Assembly (NCBI RefSeq): GCF_003254395.2
Contig: NC_037651.1
Coordinates: 6,127,001-6,191,000 of the forward strand
Source of the DNA: Apis mellifera
Lineage: Eukaryota; Arthropoda; Insecta; Hymenoptera; Apidae
Length of the DNA stretch: 64,000 nt
Direction of reading: 5' to 3'
Notes under the pieces: generated by a model
The model's database searches: none
Seen by the model: the letters and a program-made list of their open reading frames with translations, nothing else
Told to the model about the DNA's origin: nothing
Made by a program: the position numbers and the translations under genes
In this document: piece after piece, positions 36,537 through 49,351 of the stretch
Layout of the letters: every line of letters starts with the position of its first letter
Numbering within the stretch: the first letter of the stretch is position 1

Positions 36537-39500
36537 ATGCGTTTAAATTTTGGATTGGAATATTGCGACGCTCAGTTTTTTAATTTATAGATGAGTAGTA
36601 AATTTGTATTTTTTAAATGCGAATTTTGGATCGATTGTAAATGCGTTAATAATTTATTTGAGCACAAGAAAAGAACGATTATTGTCTAAGTTGCTGCCTG
36701 CCCTTAATTTCTTCTAATTAGATTGTGAAACGATCAACGAGTCAAAGGTCGCTCGCAATTTCATTACATTGTCAAAGTTAAAGCGACATTATTTCACTAT
36801 TCTCCGAGAATTTCTTATTGAATTCAGAATTAAGATTAATTAAATCCCATTTCTCGAAAAACGGACAAATTTACAATTTGGATGGATTATTTAACCAGTT
36901 AATTGTTCTTCCTTATAATTATATATATAACCTTTATACCTAAATAAAAAAAAAAATAGAACGGTGACATTTCTTCCTCCAAATCTATCTCTTTCGTTAT
37001 TAATTATTTCTCATTCTTATATCTTATTCCTATATAATCCATCCATGAAATATTCAAGTTCCCTTCCCTATGCCCGATCATAAATAGACCATTTCCACTT
37101 TTATTCTTATTTATGAAATCTTTCAATTATATAGATATATATATAAAATCTTACTTTTAACTGTTCGAACGACTAAAATTAATCGTTGAAAAACCACGAT
37201 TCGACTCGCTCACAGCGAAAAATCTAAAATTACAATGGAAACAAATGGATCCTTCTCCCCCCTTCCATTCAAAGAGAATTGGCAGGCAAGCTGCTTCAAA
37301 ATTCTTCCAGTCCCGGTGTTATTATCGATTTTAAAACGCGATCGGTAAGAAAACTTTCCTCTCCTTCCAATAAATCCAATTTTCCCCGGAACAACCTTGA
37401 AATTGGTGGAAAAGTTTCTGGAAAACTTTGCGCTCACCTGTATAATAATCCCCTACGCAAGGGGCGCAATCCCATCGTTTCAGAAAACGATGGTTATTCG
37501 TAACCACCTTTGGGTTAATTGCCTCGGATGCCGACGTTTCCCCGGCTTTCCCTCCCTGTTGGAACTTTCGCATCTTTGCGAAACCCCTCTCTCCCTCCCA
37601 GGGTGTATAAACTCGACGGTTTAAATTGAGAAAGCTTATGAAGAAAACGCTGTCACCGAGAGAAGAAAAAAGGAAAGGAAGAAAGAAAGAAAGAGAAGAA
37701 AAAGGAAGGGCGTTTTTCTCGCAGGGGAAGGAGGGAGGTTTCACATGATTTTAATCTGTCTCGGTGGCCATTGGATCAAAAGGTGTTACGGGGCGGTATC
37801 TCCTCCGCCTAGACCCGCAATTTTCTTTCAACCTTGGAAGGGAAACCGTGTTTATCTTGCGCCGTGGATAATCTACTTTTCCGCGAGGATTTCCACGGGT
37901 TTAATATCGAATATTATGCCCGGGTGTGTCTTTGGAAGGGGAGGGCGAAGAGGGGTTGATTCTTGTTCGCGAAAGAATGAGGAGGATGAGCGGAATCCGC
38001 GGAATTATTAAGCGATAGAGGCCTCGCTCTTTTTTCGAATAATACGATAAATAAGTTGGAAGAAATTGTGACAATATTACTTTTCCTTTTTCTTTCTCTT
38101 TTTTCTTTTTGGAATTCTTTGTATCACAACGGAGAAGAGAATACAATATATAATAATCGAACGTGTGTTTTGTAATTTATATATGTACACGATTCCATTT
38201 ATATTTCTCGAATTCGAAGAAGAGAAGAATCGTTATTCGAAATTTAATAGTTTTCGGATGATGATAATGTTACGAATTATACTTCTCCTTTAAAAGAAAT
38301 CACGAAAGCCGAATAATTATATTTCGCCTTGCACTTTACCTTTTCCGGCCAAATTTTTTTCAAAGAAGCGGGCAAACGCGCGGACACGGGCACCGGTGGT
38401 AAAGGGAAGGAAGAAAATTTATTTCCACGGGAATCGTAGAAATTTCCATCCATCGTGGAAAATTTCGTCGTGCATTACGCATAAAATACCATATATCCGT
38501 CAAGCGGTAACTGGAAATTCCATTTCAACTTGTAATGAGGTTCCGCTTTTTGATTCCGCGTACTTTCGAATTTTTCAAACCTTCGTCCACCCCTCCCTCC
38601 TCTCTCCTTCGCGTCCCCCCACACAGCAAGGGGAGGGAAAAAAGTTAGAATTCCATCGAGGATCCCCCCTTCTTCCTTCTTCGTTTCTCGGATCGTGGTA
38701 AACACACGGCCACCGAGGAGATCGACCGCTCGTTGCGTATTTTTCCTCCCTCCCTTTTTCTTTTTTCCTTTTCGCGTTTAACTTCAACCCTCGTCGAGAG
38801 AGATTACTCCTCCCCGTCGTAATTGCGAAAGACGACCGTCTGGCCATTTCGCGAATAGCAAAAGTAACATTAACATTTCTGGCCGACGACGAGACGGCTA
38901 CCGAAAACTCGAGCAATTAATGTTCATTATTCCCCGTGCAAAGGGGTAACGAAGGGCCTGGATCTCTCCTCGTCCGCGATACGAAATCAGTGTTTCTCAA
39001 TCCTTTGTTTAATCGCTTTCATTTTTCGAGTCGAAAGGTGGTACAGGTTCGTCGAGACACGAGAAATAACTGAAATGCATATTATTAGAATTATGTAGGA
39101 AATTATATCTGATTTCTTATCAATTTATGAAATGTACAAGTAGATTGGAATAATAATCTACAATTGAAAAGAAGAAAGAGCATAATTTTTTTAACTCATT
39201 TTCAAAATATCAAACTTTTCTTCTTCCTAATTTAAACAATAAACATTTCTTTATTATATCAGAAATAAAGTAACCAAAGTAACCAATCATTCATTATTAT
39301 TCCTCATTCGAGAATCTTTCAAAAAAAAGAAAAAGAAATTCAACTTTACCTTTGTTTATTTGATTCTTTCCTAAAAATATTAAAATTGCAACTCGAATCT
39401 TTCACCTTCGACCGTATCATTCATCAATTGAAAATTAAAATTAAAATTAAAAATCATCATCAATTAATTATCCCTTTCACTCCCTCCTCCTCTTAACTTC

Positions 39501-40460
39501 TCGAAGCAAAAAAGAAATATATTTTCAGGTTGATGACATCTTGAAACGGCAAAGTTCGTTCGATACGTTCGTTAATCTTGGTTGAAAATATCGGGAAAAT
39601 CGTAGCGGGCCACGTTGGGAGACACTGGGAGACACAAGATGAAAAGGCTTTTTATTGTTTTACACCGCGTTTAATTCACTGGCCGGGTACGCGTCACCGG
39701 GATAGATCGTTTAACATTGTTCCAACATTGTCCAGAGGGGGAGGGAGGGAGGGAAAATTCTAATGTCGCCTCGATTTATCGCCGGCTCGTTACGAGTGGA
39801 TGAAAAAGTTTTATTGCGATCACGTCAGCTCGTAAAACGATAGATTGGCATTACCCGACTAATCCGCTAATTCCAAAGATTTGCTCGCGGCGATGGCTCG
39901 TGAATTTCAAGATATCGGGGGTGGAAACCCCCTACCTTGACTCCGGCGCCCCTCTTCTTTTTCGCACGAATTAAATTCACGAATCACTGTCTCCGATTTC
40001 CCTTGTCCCCTTCTCTTTCCAACGCGTTTGGAGATATATATTTGTCCGACGATAAAATTGTGCGCTCACTTTCTCGAAATCTATCTATTGTAGGGAGAAT
40101 AGTAACCTGTAATTTACAATATCGAATATTAATAATTATAATTCGTCTTATGAATTAATAAATAAAATTAATAATTTTAAAAATATTTGTCTTATTGATC
40201 ATTCAATCTTTTAATTAGTACGACATTGTGATATTTTTCCTTTGATTCTCCACTCTTGATTGAAGGAGTTATAGAGCTTTCTTTAGAGTAATTAACGTGA
40301 TCCTTAAAGACAGGGATGAATTGCTTCATCAAATCCACAGGTAGTAATAAATCAAGCTTGTGTAACAAGCTCTGATAAATAAAAAGTGTTACATCATCGA
40401 ATCCAACATCGAATTCAAAATAATCGAGAACAGAAAACTCTATTTTTCCCTTGTTATATA
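36537..40460. other. Non-coding sequence with GC-richer block at 37200-38990
   Basis: A hairpin is possible at 37472-37493 (CCATCGTTT, loop CAGA, AAACGATGG). CpG-richer patches lie at 37200-38000, 38380-38990 and 39540-40050, with overlapping open frames up to 137 codons (37331-37744, minus) and no known domain. A donor-like CAG|GTGAGC occurs on the minus strand at about 37432-37440, but no acceptor pairs with it convincingly. Confidence 0.5.
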
Positions 40461-40930
40461 CGTAACTCGTTCAAAAATTCAAAAAAGAAGAGCAAAGTAT
40501 CAGAAAAGGGAAAACTTGGAATTTTCGAATAAAAAAAAAAGAAAGAAATCGTAATCGATCGATTCACATCCTTCAGAGGAAACATGTTCCCTGAGAAATT
40601 CGAAAAAACTCTATTCTTCCCTACGTAACTCGTTCAAAAATTCAAAAAAGAAGAGCAAAGTATCAAAAAAGGAAAAACTTGGAACTTTCGAATAAAAAAA
40701 AAAAAAGAGAAATCTTAATCGATCGATTCACATCCTTCAGAGGAAACATGTTCCCTGAGAAATTCGAGAAAACTCTATTCTTCCCTACGTAACTCGTTCA
40801 AAAATTCAAAAAAGAAGAGCAAAGTATCGGAGAAATTCCAAAACTTGGAATTTTCGAATAAAAAAAAAGAGAAATCTTAATCGATCGATTCACATCCTTC
40901 AGAGGAAACACTTCTTCCCTGAGAAATCTC
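40461..40930. repeat. Tandem array, unit about 163 bp, 3 copies
   Basis: CGTAACTCGTTCAAAAATTC recurs at 40461, 40623 and 40788. Each copy continues with AAGAAGAGCAAAGTATC, an A-run, TCGATCGATTCACATCCTTC and AGAGGAAACA. The copies are nearly identical, so the array is recent. Confidence 0.94.
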
Positions 40931-43900
40931 GTTCGGCCTATCCTCGCCGTTTCAAGGATGGCGGTACACGCAGGAGTGTAAGCCACAATTTCCGTGGAGA
41001 TTGCTTCGTTTCACTCAGATCCAGGGAGTGCGGCCAACAACCGGCTGCAGTATTCATTTTCAAATCCCCCAGATCCACGCCAAGATTCTTTCCCCGACCA
41101 GTCTCGCCAGAGGCTGTTCAATTATACACGGCTGAAATATCATTCGCGCGTGTTTTATTCAGTGGCGCGACAACGCGTAACTCGTCCGGGGACAAAGGGG
41201 GAGGGGATGGGTAAAGGGATCGGGGTGCATTTTGCACGAGCCATCGAGGTATCGAGGAGAGAGAGAGAGAGACATCGCGCCTTCCTGTTTAATACTTTCA
41301 CGAGATCGTGTGTAAGGATGTGAGGATGCAAGGTCGGTAGTCGGTTTTGATATTTGGTGAAACAAAATGAAAAAAAAAAAAAAGAAAAGGAATTGATTTT
41401 AAATAAAAGAGTTTTGTGTTTATTTGCGTAAGTTGGAATCGAGTGTAATTAAGAATGGTAAATAAAGAAGGGTTTAAAAAGAGTTTAAAAATTGAAAGAT
41501 AATATTTCTTTGGTATATTTGTATAATTGATAATGTAATATAATATTTGATATATTTATGTATAATTGTAATACTTCAATTATAATAAAATAAAGATGTT
41601 TTCAAGAATGCATAGGCAATAATAAATTTTATATATTTTTTTTTTCATTCGAAACACCAATATAAACAAAGCAAAGGTAAAGGAAAGCATTTCGACACCC
41701 GAACTTATATCCTTTAAATACCAACACTTTTCCAACCCATTCTCGCGCAAAGGAAACTTTGTCGAACGAGCAAAGTTGTGACCGTAAGAAAAAAAAAAGG
41801 GATGGATTTTGGTAATCGAATTACAAAGGGAGAGGAGGAAAGAAATTGGCGAAATGGGAGGAGGAGGATAGGCGCACGATCGCTTTACGAGGCGACGTGA
41901 TTGCAATCGCCCACCCCCTCCGCTTTTTGCTGGTTCCTCGAGCTACTTGGAAATCCTACTGGGTACTTTTAATAATTCAGTCGAAACCGACGCGACGTGG
42001 AGACATGGCGGGCGTCGCCTTTTCCGGGGGAAAAAAGAAAAAAGGGGAAAAAAAAAAATTAAAGCTGGTTCTCACGCGCGGATGGAATACGAGACGATTC
42101 GCAAAACAGAAGCAAGTGGAGGGGAGGGATTGATAATTGTTCCCCTGGATAAGTGATGGGGAATTGGATCGCGGCTACGAGATTGATTCGATGGATTCGA
42201 TGGGATGAATGATTTTTTTTTCCAAGTCTTTTATCGATTCTTTTTATTTTTCAGAAACGCCTCTGGAAAAAAGTATCATTCGATATTTCGTTTCGAGTTT
42301 GTAATTTAAACAGTTGTATTATTTAATCAAGCGACGAGATAATTTATAGATGTTTGAATTTACATGTAATTAGACACGTTTATTAATGGATTGAGAATGA
42401 ATTGAAAATTTCAACGATGTATATCTATTCAATGTACATTAACTGCATGTGATACGCAGTTGTATATACCCCGTGTTTTAATTAACAAAGAAATTGAATT
42501 ATTCATAAAATAAGAATAAGAAATATCGAAAATGTTTTTCGAATTAAAAGGAAATTTCGAATGGAAGGAAAAAAGTAGATTCGAGTATATAAAACGAAGG
42601 GAAAAGAATCCGTGTATGTAAAGAACAATTGTATCGCGATTAACGAAGAGAGAGAAACTGAAGTAGTCCAAGAAGAGAGGAAGAAGGGTTGGAGAAATCG
42701 GAGGCCTGATGGAAAGAAGAGTTTGACGAGATCGTAATCACGATAAAATTGCATCGCCAACATTTCCTACCTATCTTCAGTCGAATTCAGATTTCTCGAA
42801 GGGAGGGGGGATATGCTTTTAAGGGATAATAATCGGACGAGAGGGGAGGATAAAGGAACGGGAAGAGAAATTTCGAATCCGGCCGATGAATAAATTTTAA
42901 CTCGGGAGGAGGATGGTATTTTGATTCCCCTCCGTCTTCTTTCGATTCTTCTTTCCCTCCCCCCTTTCGACGATTCGACGAAAAAGTTTCCATGAATTAG
43001 TAATCCGGACAACGTGCTCTCGTTTGCACGATCGATTTCGACGGAAATTATGATTCCGAATCGAGCGGATTCGACGGATTTAAATTCACCGATTGGTCAG
43101 CAATTGTACGGAGATGTTCTTTGATTTCAAATTCGTTTTAATCGATCGAATTTAATACGAGGTTTACGTATCTTTACAGTCTATAATTTGTTTTTATTAA
43201 TAAACAAAAATGGATCGAAAATATAAATAGGTTACGAACGAGTAAATAGAGACGAGAAGACTATAATCCATAAATTAATGATTGATTAATCAAAATTGGA
43301 GATTAAAAGAAAAAAAAGGTAACTAATTAAAAATAAGATTAATTTAAACGATTACTCGTTAAAATAACTGGAATAACATTTATTCGTGTTGCAATTGATC
43401 CGCTTTTCAACTGGAAATGACACTAGCTAGTTACAATCGGAATATAAGTGAAACGAATCAAGCATTGTCAGACTCACAGAATAAGCCTTTATCGTAGTAA
43501 GCAGAATTATGACAGTCAAACGAGTCTCTCTCTCTCTCTTTCTCTCTCCTTCTTCTAAAAGAAACTTTCTCTGATATAACGGAGAGAAAGGGATTAAATT
43601 TAACCGTACAATCTCTCCCTCCACCTCCTCGTCCCCCCTCTCCCCGTTCAAGGTGTATTAAAAGATAGTTTTAAGACTTGATACAGAAATATGGAAATGG
43701 GGAAGGGAATTTTGAATGAACCATAACCTCGCCAGACGAGCTTAAATGTAATTAATATCGTACCGCTCCTCCTTTCATCCTCTTTCTCCCCCTCCCCTCT
43801 CCCGACAACGGCCCCTTTCCTTTCCTCATCCATCCCCCTTCTTTCAACCGGAGGATCGGTGCATCAGGGGTGGGTTTTACCGCGGCGTTAACTCAATATC

Positions 43901-45100
43901 TTCGTCATCGTGCCACGATCCATTCCTTTCATCCTCCCCTCCCCTCCCCATCACGGAACCGAGACAAATGCTCGAGAATAATATCTTTGATAAGGCGAAA
44001 TTCGACGTCCCCTTACTAAATTCGCGAGCCAACATTCCATGCATATTTATTATACGATCTGATAAAATGATCGAATCCTTCCATATCCCAATTTGCATAC
44101 GAAAAAAAAGAAAGAAAGAACGAAACATTATATTCTTCTTACGGGACAAACTTTATTTAATATCGAATAAAATAAGGAAAAAGAAAAAATATTCAATATT
44201 CAAGATCAAACTTTTCATTGTTAAAACTAAATGAACGAATCGAATAACGCATGTGTTAAAGATAAACAAAGATCTTTGCCTAGCTGTTGTTAATACTTGG
44301 AGAGTATCAATAATTTTTATCGAAGAAAAAAAAAAAGGATCGAGAATCCGTAGAAAGGATTCGCCCTTTCCTTTGGGCAAATTTCCACCGCGACACCGGC
44401 GTCGAATGGATTAAAAGCGGGCCGCGTTCACGCAAAATCCGCCATAATAATCCCTCCATAGAAATCTCGCGACCAACTTGATCTCCGAGGATCTGTTTGC
44501 CCACGCTGAATTATATGAGAAATTCCGCGCGGTGTTATTGGAGAAGGGGATAAAAACTCGCAACTACGTTACCGTTAACCGTAATTAAGAACCGTGTTTC
44601 GTCGTGGGAACAGTCTAATTAACCGAGCTATCTATCCGCTCTCGCTCCATCCCTCCCCCGATTATTTTAATCCCATCCCTTCCCTCCCTCCTCGTCTTCT
44701 TTTGGGGGAGGACAAAAACGCTCGTTTGACGCGCAATCGAAAAAGCTCCATGGAGGGGAAAGCTTTTTGTTCACGTCCATTCAAGGGGGAGAGGGGAAGA
44801 TTTTAAGACCGTGATTTAACGAAGAAAAATTTAATATTAATTCTCGAAATATCGAATTCTCGTTTCTTTCGATCGCGAAAAATTGGAAATATTATTCATT
44901 AATTATTAATCGTCATCCTTCTCTTATTATCTCCCTTTTTTGAATTCAAATCAAAAAATTTCTCACCGAGTTTTCGTCCGTTGATTAAGGGGGGTGAATA
45001 ATTATTTATTTGGGATAAAATCCGTTCCATTGAATTCCGTTCTAATCGATGAAGGATCGAAATAAAGGAATATAAGGGATTTTAGAAGTTTCGTTCACTT
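40931..45100. other. Non-coding sequence, alternating GC-richer and AT-rich blocks
   Basis: GC-richer blocks lie at 40931-41340, 41850-42180, 42780-43100, 43540-43980 and 44340-44810. Open frames of up to 109 codons (40994-41323, plus) have no recognisable domain. CT runs occur at 43530-43555. Nothing here qualifies as a gene. Confidence 0.5.
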
Positions 45101-48100
45101 TTACGCACGGAAACAGGAGGAGGAGGAGGGTCGATCACGAGCGTGATATATATCAGTTGATTCGGTGGGTAATTAGTCGATTTCAAAGCGCGGGCGACAA
45201 GTCTGGAAATTTCATGAAATTATATCCACGCGGGATATCGAATCCCGCTCCTCCCTCTTTTCGATTAATTCAGGGAAAATTTCAACTCGTCCAACAAGGG
45301 GGTGGGGAGGGGGAAATGGAGGGAGAGGAGGGGAGAGGGAGGGCATTGTTCAATAGCAACCATCAACGTTTCGAGAAATTAATGATACCGGTTCCCAACC
45401 ATGACAAATATTAATTACCCCTAATGCCCATAATCATACACGCCGGTGAAAGCTTTTGATCTCCGCTTTGACGTGCGTTGAATATGTGAACACACGCGTT
45501 CAAAATCACGTTGTACACTTGCAGAGGAAAAAAAGAATGCAAATCCTCTCCAAATCTAAAAAGAAAAAAAAAAATATTCGAGAGCCACGACGGGGGGAGA
45601 AAAAACCGAGGAATCCGATTTAACGGATTTATTACTTTTCTAAATATTCGATCATCGACACGGTCCTATGAATTTGACGAGTGAAAAAAAGATAAGTAGA
45701 ATAAAGTCAATCATATCAGCCGGACGTTTAATAAATTATAATCCGATAAATGGAGTGAATTAGCAACATAGAAGAATTGGAACCGTTGAAAAGGTAACCA
45801 GTTTACAATTATTTCCGATTATTACTTTGTGAATTTGAGATAAGTCACGGAACTGTTATTAAATTTCGCTTCGAGTCGATTATCGCGTTCGAGTAAAACA
45901 ACACAGCTGCGATCGGACAAGTAGAACGAAACGAGGTGAAGTCAGGCCAGCTGTTGGAATATAATACGATCACGATCGTCTGAAAGGGGAAACGGACACT
46001 GGCGGAATAATACACAGCCAGGTAGGAGAATCAGATATAGAATTATAATCAAGTACGAAAAATAATAGTCTCGAGAAAAAACAATCATCAAAACTTCGGT
46101 CTACGATCGGATTGCTCGAATATTGAAAAAAAATTTGATCTCGTTCGTGATTATATGGAGGAAAAGGAGGGATGAAAGAGGGAAAAAGCATCGGTTTTCC
46201 ACGCGGTTTAACCAATTTTTCCATCTACTTGTCGGGCTCCTAGAAACTGGTCTGAGGGTAATTTCTTCGAACGCTGGCCGGAAAACAACCCAGCTTTCCC
46301 TCTAAGGCTTTCTTTCGATCTAACGCCAGTCAACGATACACGCATTGTATTTTAAAAGTCTTTGAATGGAGCGAGATAAATTTCAGAGATCGCGAAACCA
46401 ACTTTCCTCGCGCTGCGAGCACAATGGTGTATTTCCACGGAAGAATGGCGGAGGCTCGAACAACGAGGATCCTTTATGAAGGATAGAGTGAGAGAGAGAG
46501 AGGGAGAGATGCAAGACGACACACAAAGCCTTTTGCCATCGAGATGATGCGTTATATTCGGGGCCTGCGTTTCATACGTGACGCAAGCTGGAAACGACGC
46601 TTCAAGATACGTATATCCAAGTTGGTGTTTCCGGTCGGCGAGGAGGGGTGGATGGAAATTTGTTGGATCGCTCCGCTTATGGTTCACCAAGTTTTCCACG
46701 GTATTACGTGGATAACGTAGACCGAGTTATTACCGTTGTTTGTTAAAGTTTGGGAAAACATCAAGTGCGTGCTTTTGAAGGTTTGCAATTAATTTGTGCT
46801 ACGTTGTTTAAATGAAAATATTTTCGACTTAATGAACCGAAACTCCAGCTTCCACATTCCACACCCTCTCGATTCAACGATCGATTTCTTTCGTAATTTG
46901 ATATATCGTCTTTTTTTTCTTTTCTTCACCGTATTTTGGAAGCTTTATATATTTTTGAAACTTGTCTTGGCGATTTATTATTCCTTTTTTCTTTTCGTGA
47001 AGATTTTTTACATTTGTATGAGATGTATTTTTCGTAGAAAGGAGAATGGTGTAACGTAGTTTGTCAAATATTGCTGTTAATTTTAATTTGTTGTTGGTAG
47101 GAATTTTTACGTGCGAATTTTGACGAAATATAACTCGTTAAATTGCACAATGATCGCATAGGTTGAAGCTCTTTTTTTTTTTTTTTCAGAATCCGTTGAA
47201 GTAGGATCATTTGTAATTCACGGTGTATACCGGCATGAAAAAACAGAATATTTTATGTATCGCATGAATCCCGCCGAAAAATACTGAACACCGTGCATTT
47301 TTCACGAACTGAAATAATGATAAAAAAAATATATATATATATATATTTTCCAGTCCGGGCATGGAACAGGATATTTTAAAAGTAACAACATTAGTTTCCA
47401 TTTCGCCATTAAAAAAGTATTCAAGTATTCTCTAACACCTATTACGATAAATATTTAATGTTTCTTTTTCGAATCTAAAAAAGAAAAAAAGTGAAGATCG
47501 CTTTTAAAATTATTCTCGCAAATTCGAAATAAAATTATCGTTAAATAGAAGAAAGAGAGAAAGAAAGGAAAGAGGAGGGGGAGAAAAAAAAATGTCAAAC
47601 ATACGATAAAAATTAAAAAGCGTGGAAATTTGTTTATTCGACCGCGCGAAATAAAGTCGGTCGACGAGCATTGTCGTAAAATATTTTCGCGTTCACAGGC
47701 TGGATGAAAATTTTGAACGTGACGTTATAACATTACGCATGTGCGTGGATGCGAGAGAAATTTTCATCGGTAGAACGGGTACAAGCTGTAGCGAAATACA
47801 ATTACCGGGCAACAGCTGTCCATCAGGGCCAATTTATCTATGAAATCCGCCGATAACTAGTGATTATCATTATTCATCGTTGACGAGCTCTTATACGAGG
47901 CTCATCCCGGTATAATCGCAAAAATTATTCACAAACTTTTTCAACAATCGTTCTCGAAATTAAAATAACTTCGTCTCTCGAGTCGAAGGAAATTTTCGTT
48001 ACGCAGGATAAAAATCGATCGAAGATCATTAATTAATTATTTTATGCCGTGATTGTGTTTTTCTTTGAGACTTGGGAAAATTTTAATTGGAAGAAACAAC

Positions 48101-49246
48101 TGTAAAATTATCCGATACCCGATTCTAATATTTTTATTTCCAAATTCCTTGCATCTTTATATTGATCTTTATATTGAATTCAAAAAGAAAAAATTTCAAA
48201 ATGTCTCGCTATTAATGCACATTTGTAATTAGTCAATTCTTTTTCATCCAATAATTTTACATTAAAATCACATTTTCGTAGATTTCTATAACTTATATTG
48301 TCACTTGATTTTCTTTGAACGTAACGAAATAATTTAAAGAGATATCTAGTATTAATTATTAGTATTCCAACGATTTATTTGTCATATGATATTATATACA
48401 ATATTGTTATAATTATTTATTTTTGATGTATATTTAGAGAAATAAATATTATTTAAAAAATGTTCTTAAATTTATAATATTTGCAAAACACAATAATTTC
48501 ACATAACTCTTTATTTCTTACCGAAACTTCTCAACTTCTTCTTCTCTCCAACCAAAAAAAAAAAGAACAATCCATCCAACTCAGTCGCGATTATCGCTTC
48601 CCTTCGACCCTCTTCATCCCTTTCCATTAGTCGCCGACCCATAAGTCGTGCATCATCGAGCAACGCAATGTAATCGCGTCCCCCCCACTCGCACAAATCT
48701 TTTCCAACCCGGTTAGTCGACACGTTTCCCATCGAAATTAAGTTCCGATTTAATTTAATTAGAGAGCGGGCCCTTCCCCTCAGAAACAGAAAGGGTGGTC
48801 CACGACACGTCGATCCCTTTTTTCCTCCCTTCCTTCCTTTCTTTCCTTTCCACGCGAATTTTTTCCACGCGTGCCAAGTCCACCGCGAATATTGGATTCC
48901 ACCCTTCGTCCCCTCCCCCCCCCCCGCTCCCTTAATCAAACGGAAATTACTCGCGGCGAGTTGTCACCTCCCGGCGTGTCGAGGGTTTCCACCCCTTCTC
49001 CACCCCGTTGGAAAAAAGTTTGAATCGGAATGCGGTAAATCGAATCACGTTCGCGGAGGGGGGGGCAGAGAGTTGCGTTTCCACCTGAACACCCTTCATC
49101 GCGAGCCGTTCACCTGGAAACAAAGCGGACTTTGCCTACGCTCTTTCCACCTACTTTTCATCCCCCTCGCTAATCGATTAGCGATCCACCAATCTTTTTT
49201 CCCCCGTTGCTGAATTTTCGATTCGTCGGAAATTAGTTGGCTGTTT
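45101..49246. other. Non-coding sequence
   Basis: GC-richer patches are at 45110-45420, 46230-46720 and 48550-49220. CAGCTG E-boxes occur at 45904-45909 and 45948-45953, with a further one near 47813. The minus-strand frame 48511-48939 (142 codons) is basic and low in complexity at its end and resembles no family. Between 46800 and 48500 the sequence is AT-rich. Confidence 0.5.
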
Positions 49247-49276
49247 TTCGATTACAAATCCGGATTTGTAATCGAA
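49247..49276. repeat. 30-bp perfect palindrome without spacer
   Basis: The left arm TTCGATTACAAATCC is followed directly by its exact reverse complement GGATTTGTAATCGAA. A long TA run starts about 40 bp further on. This could extrude a cruciform, or be a site for a dimeric DNA-binding protein. Confidence 0.9.
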
Positions 49277-49312
49277 CTTCGAGAGTTTAGGAGGGAAAGT
49301 TTTCGACGGTTG

Positions 49313-49314
<2 letters not shown>

Positions 49315-49349
<35 letters not shown>
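49315..49349. repeat. TA microsatellite
   Basis: This is a 35-bp AT run next to the 30-bp palindrome. Confidence 0.95.

Positions 49350-49351
<2 letters not shown>

Noticed and set aside
48511..48939. 142-codon minus-strand frame
   Set aside because: Its low-complexity basic and glycine-rich start, poly-F tract and lack of a recognised domain argue against a gene; overlapping GC-rich sequence explains the absence of stops.
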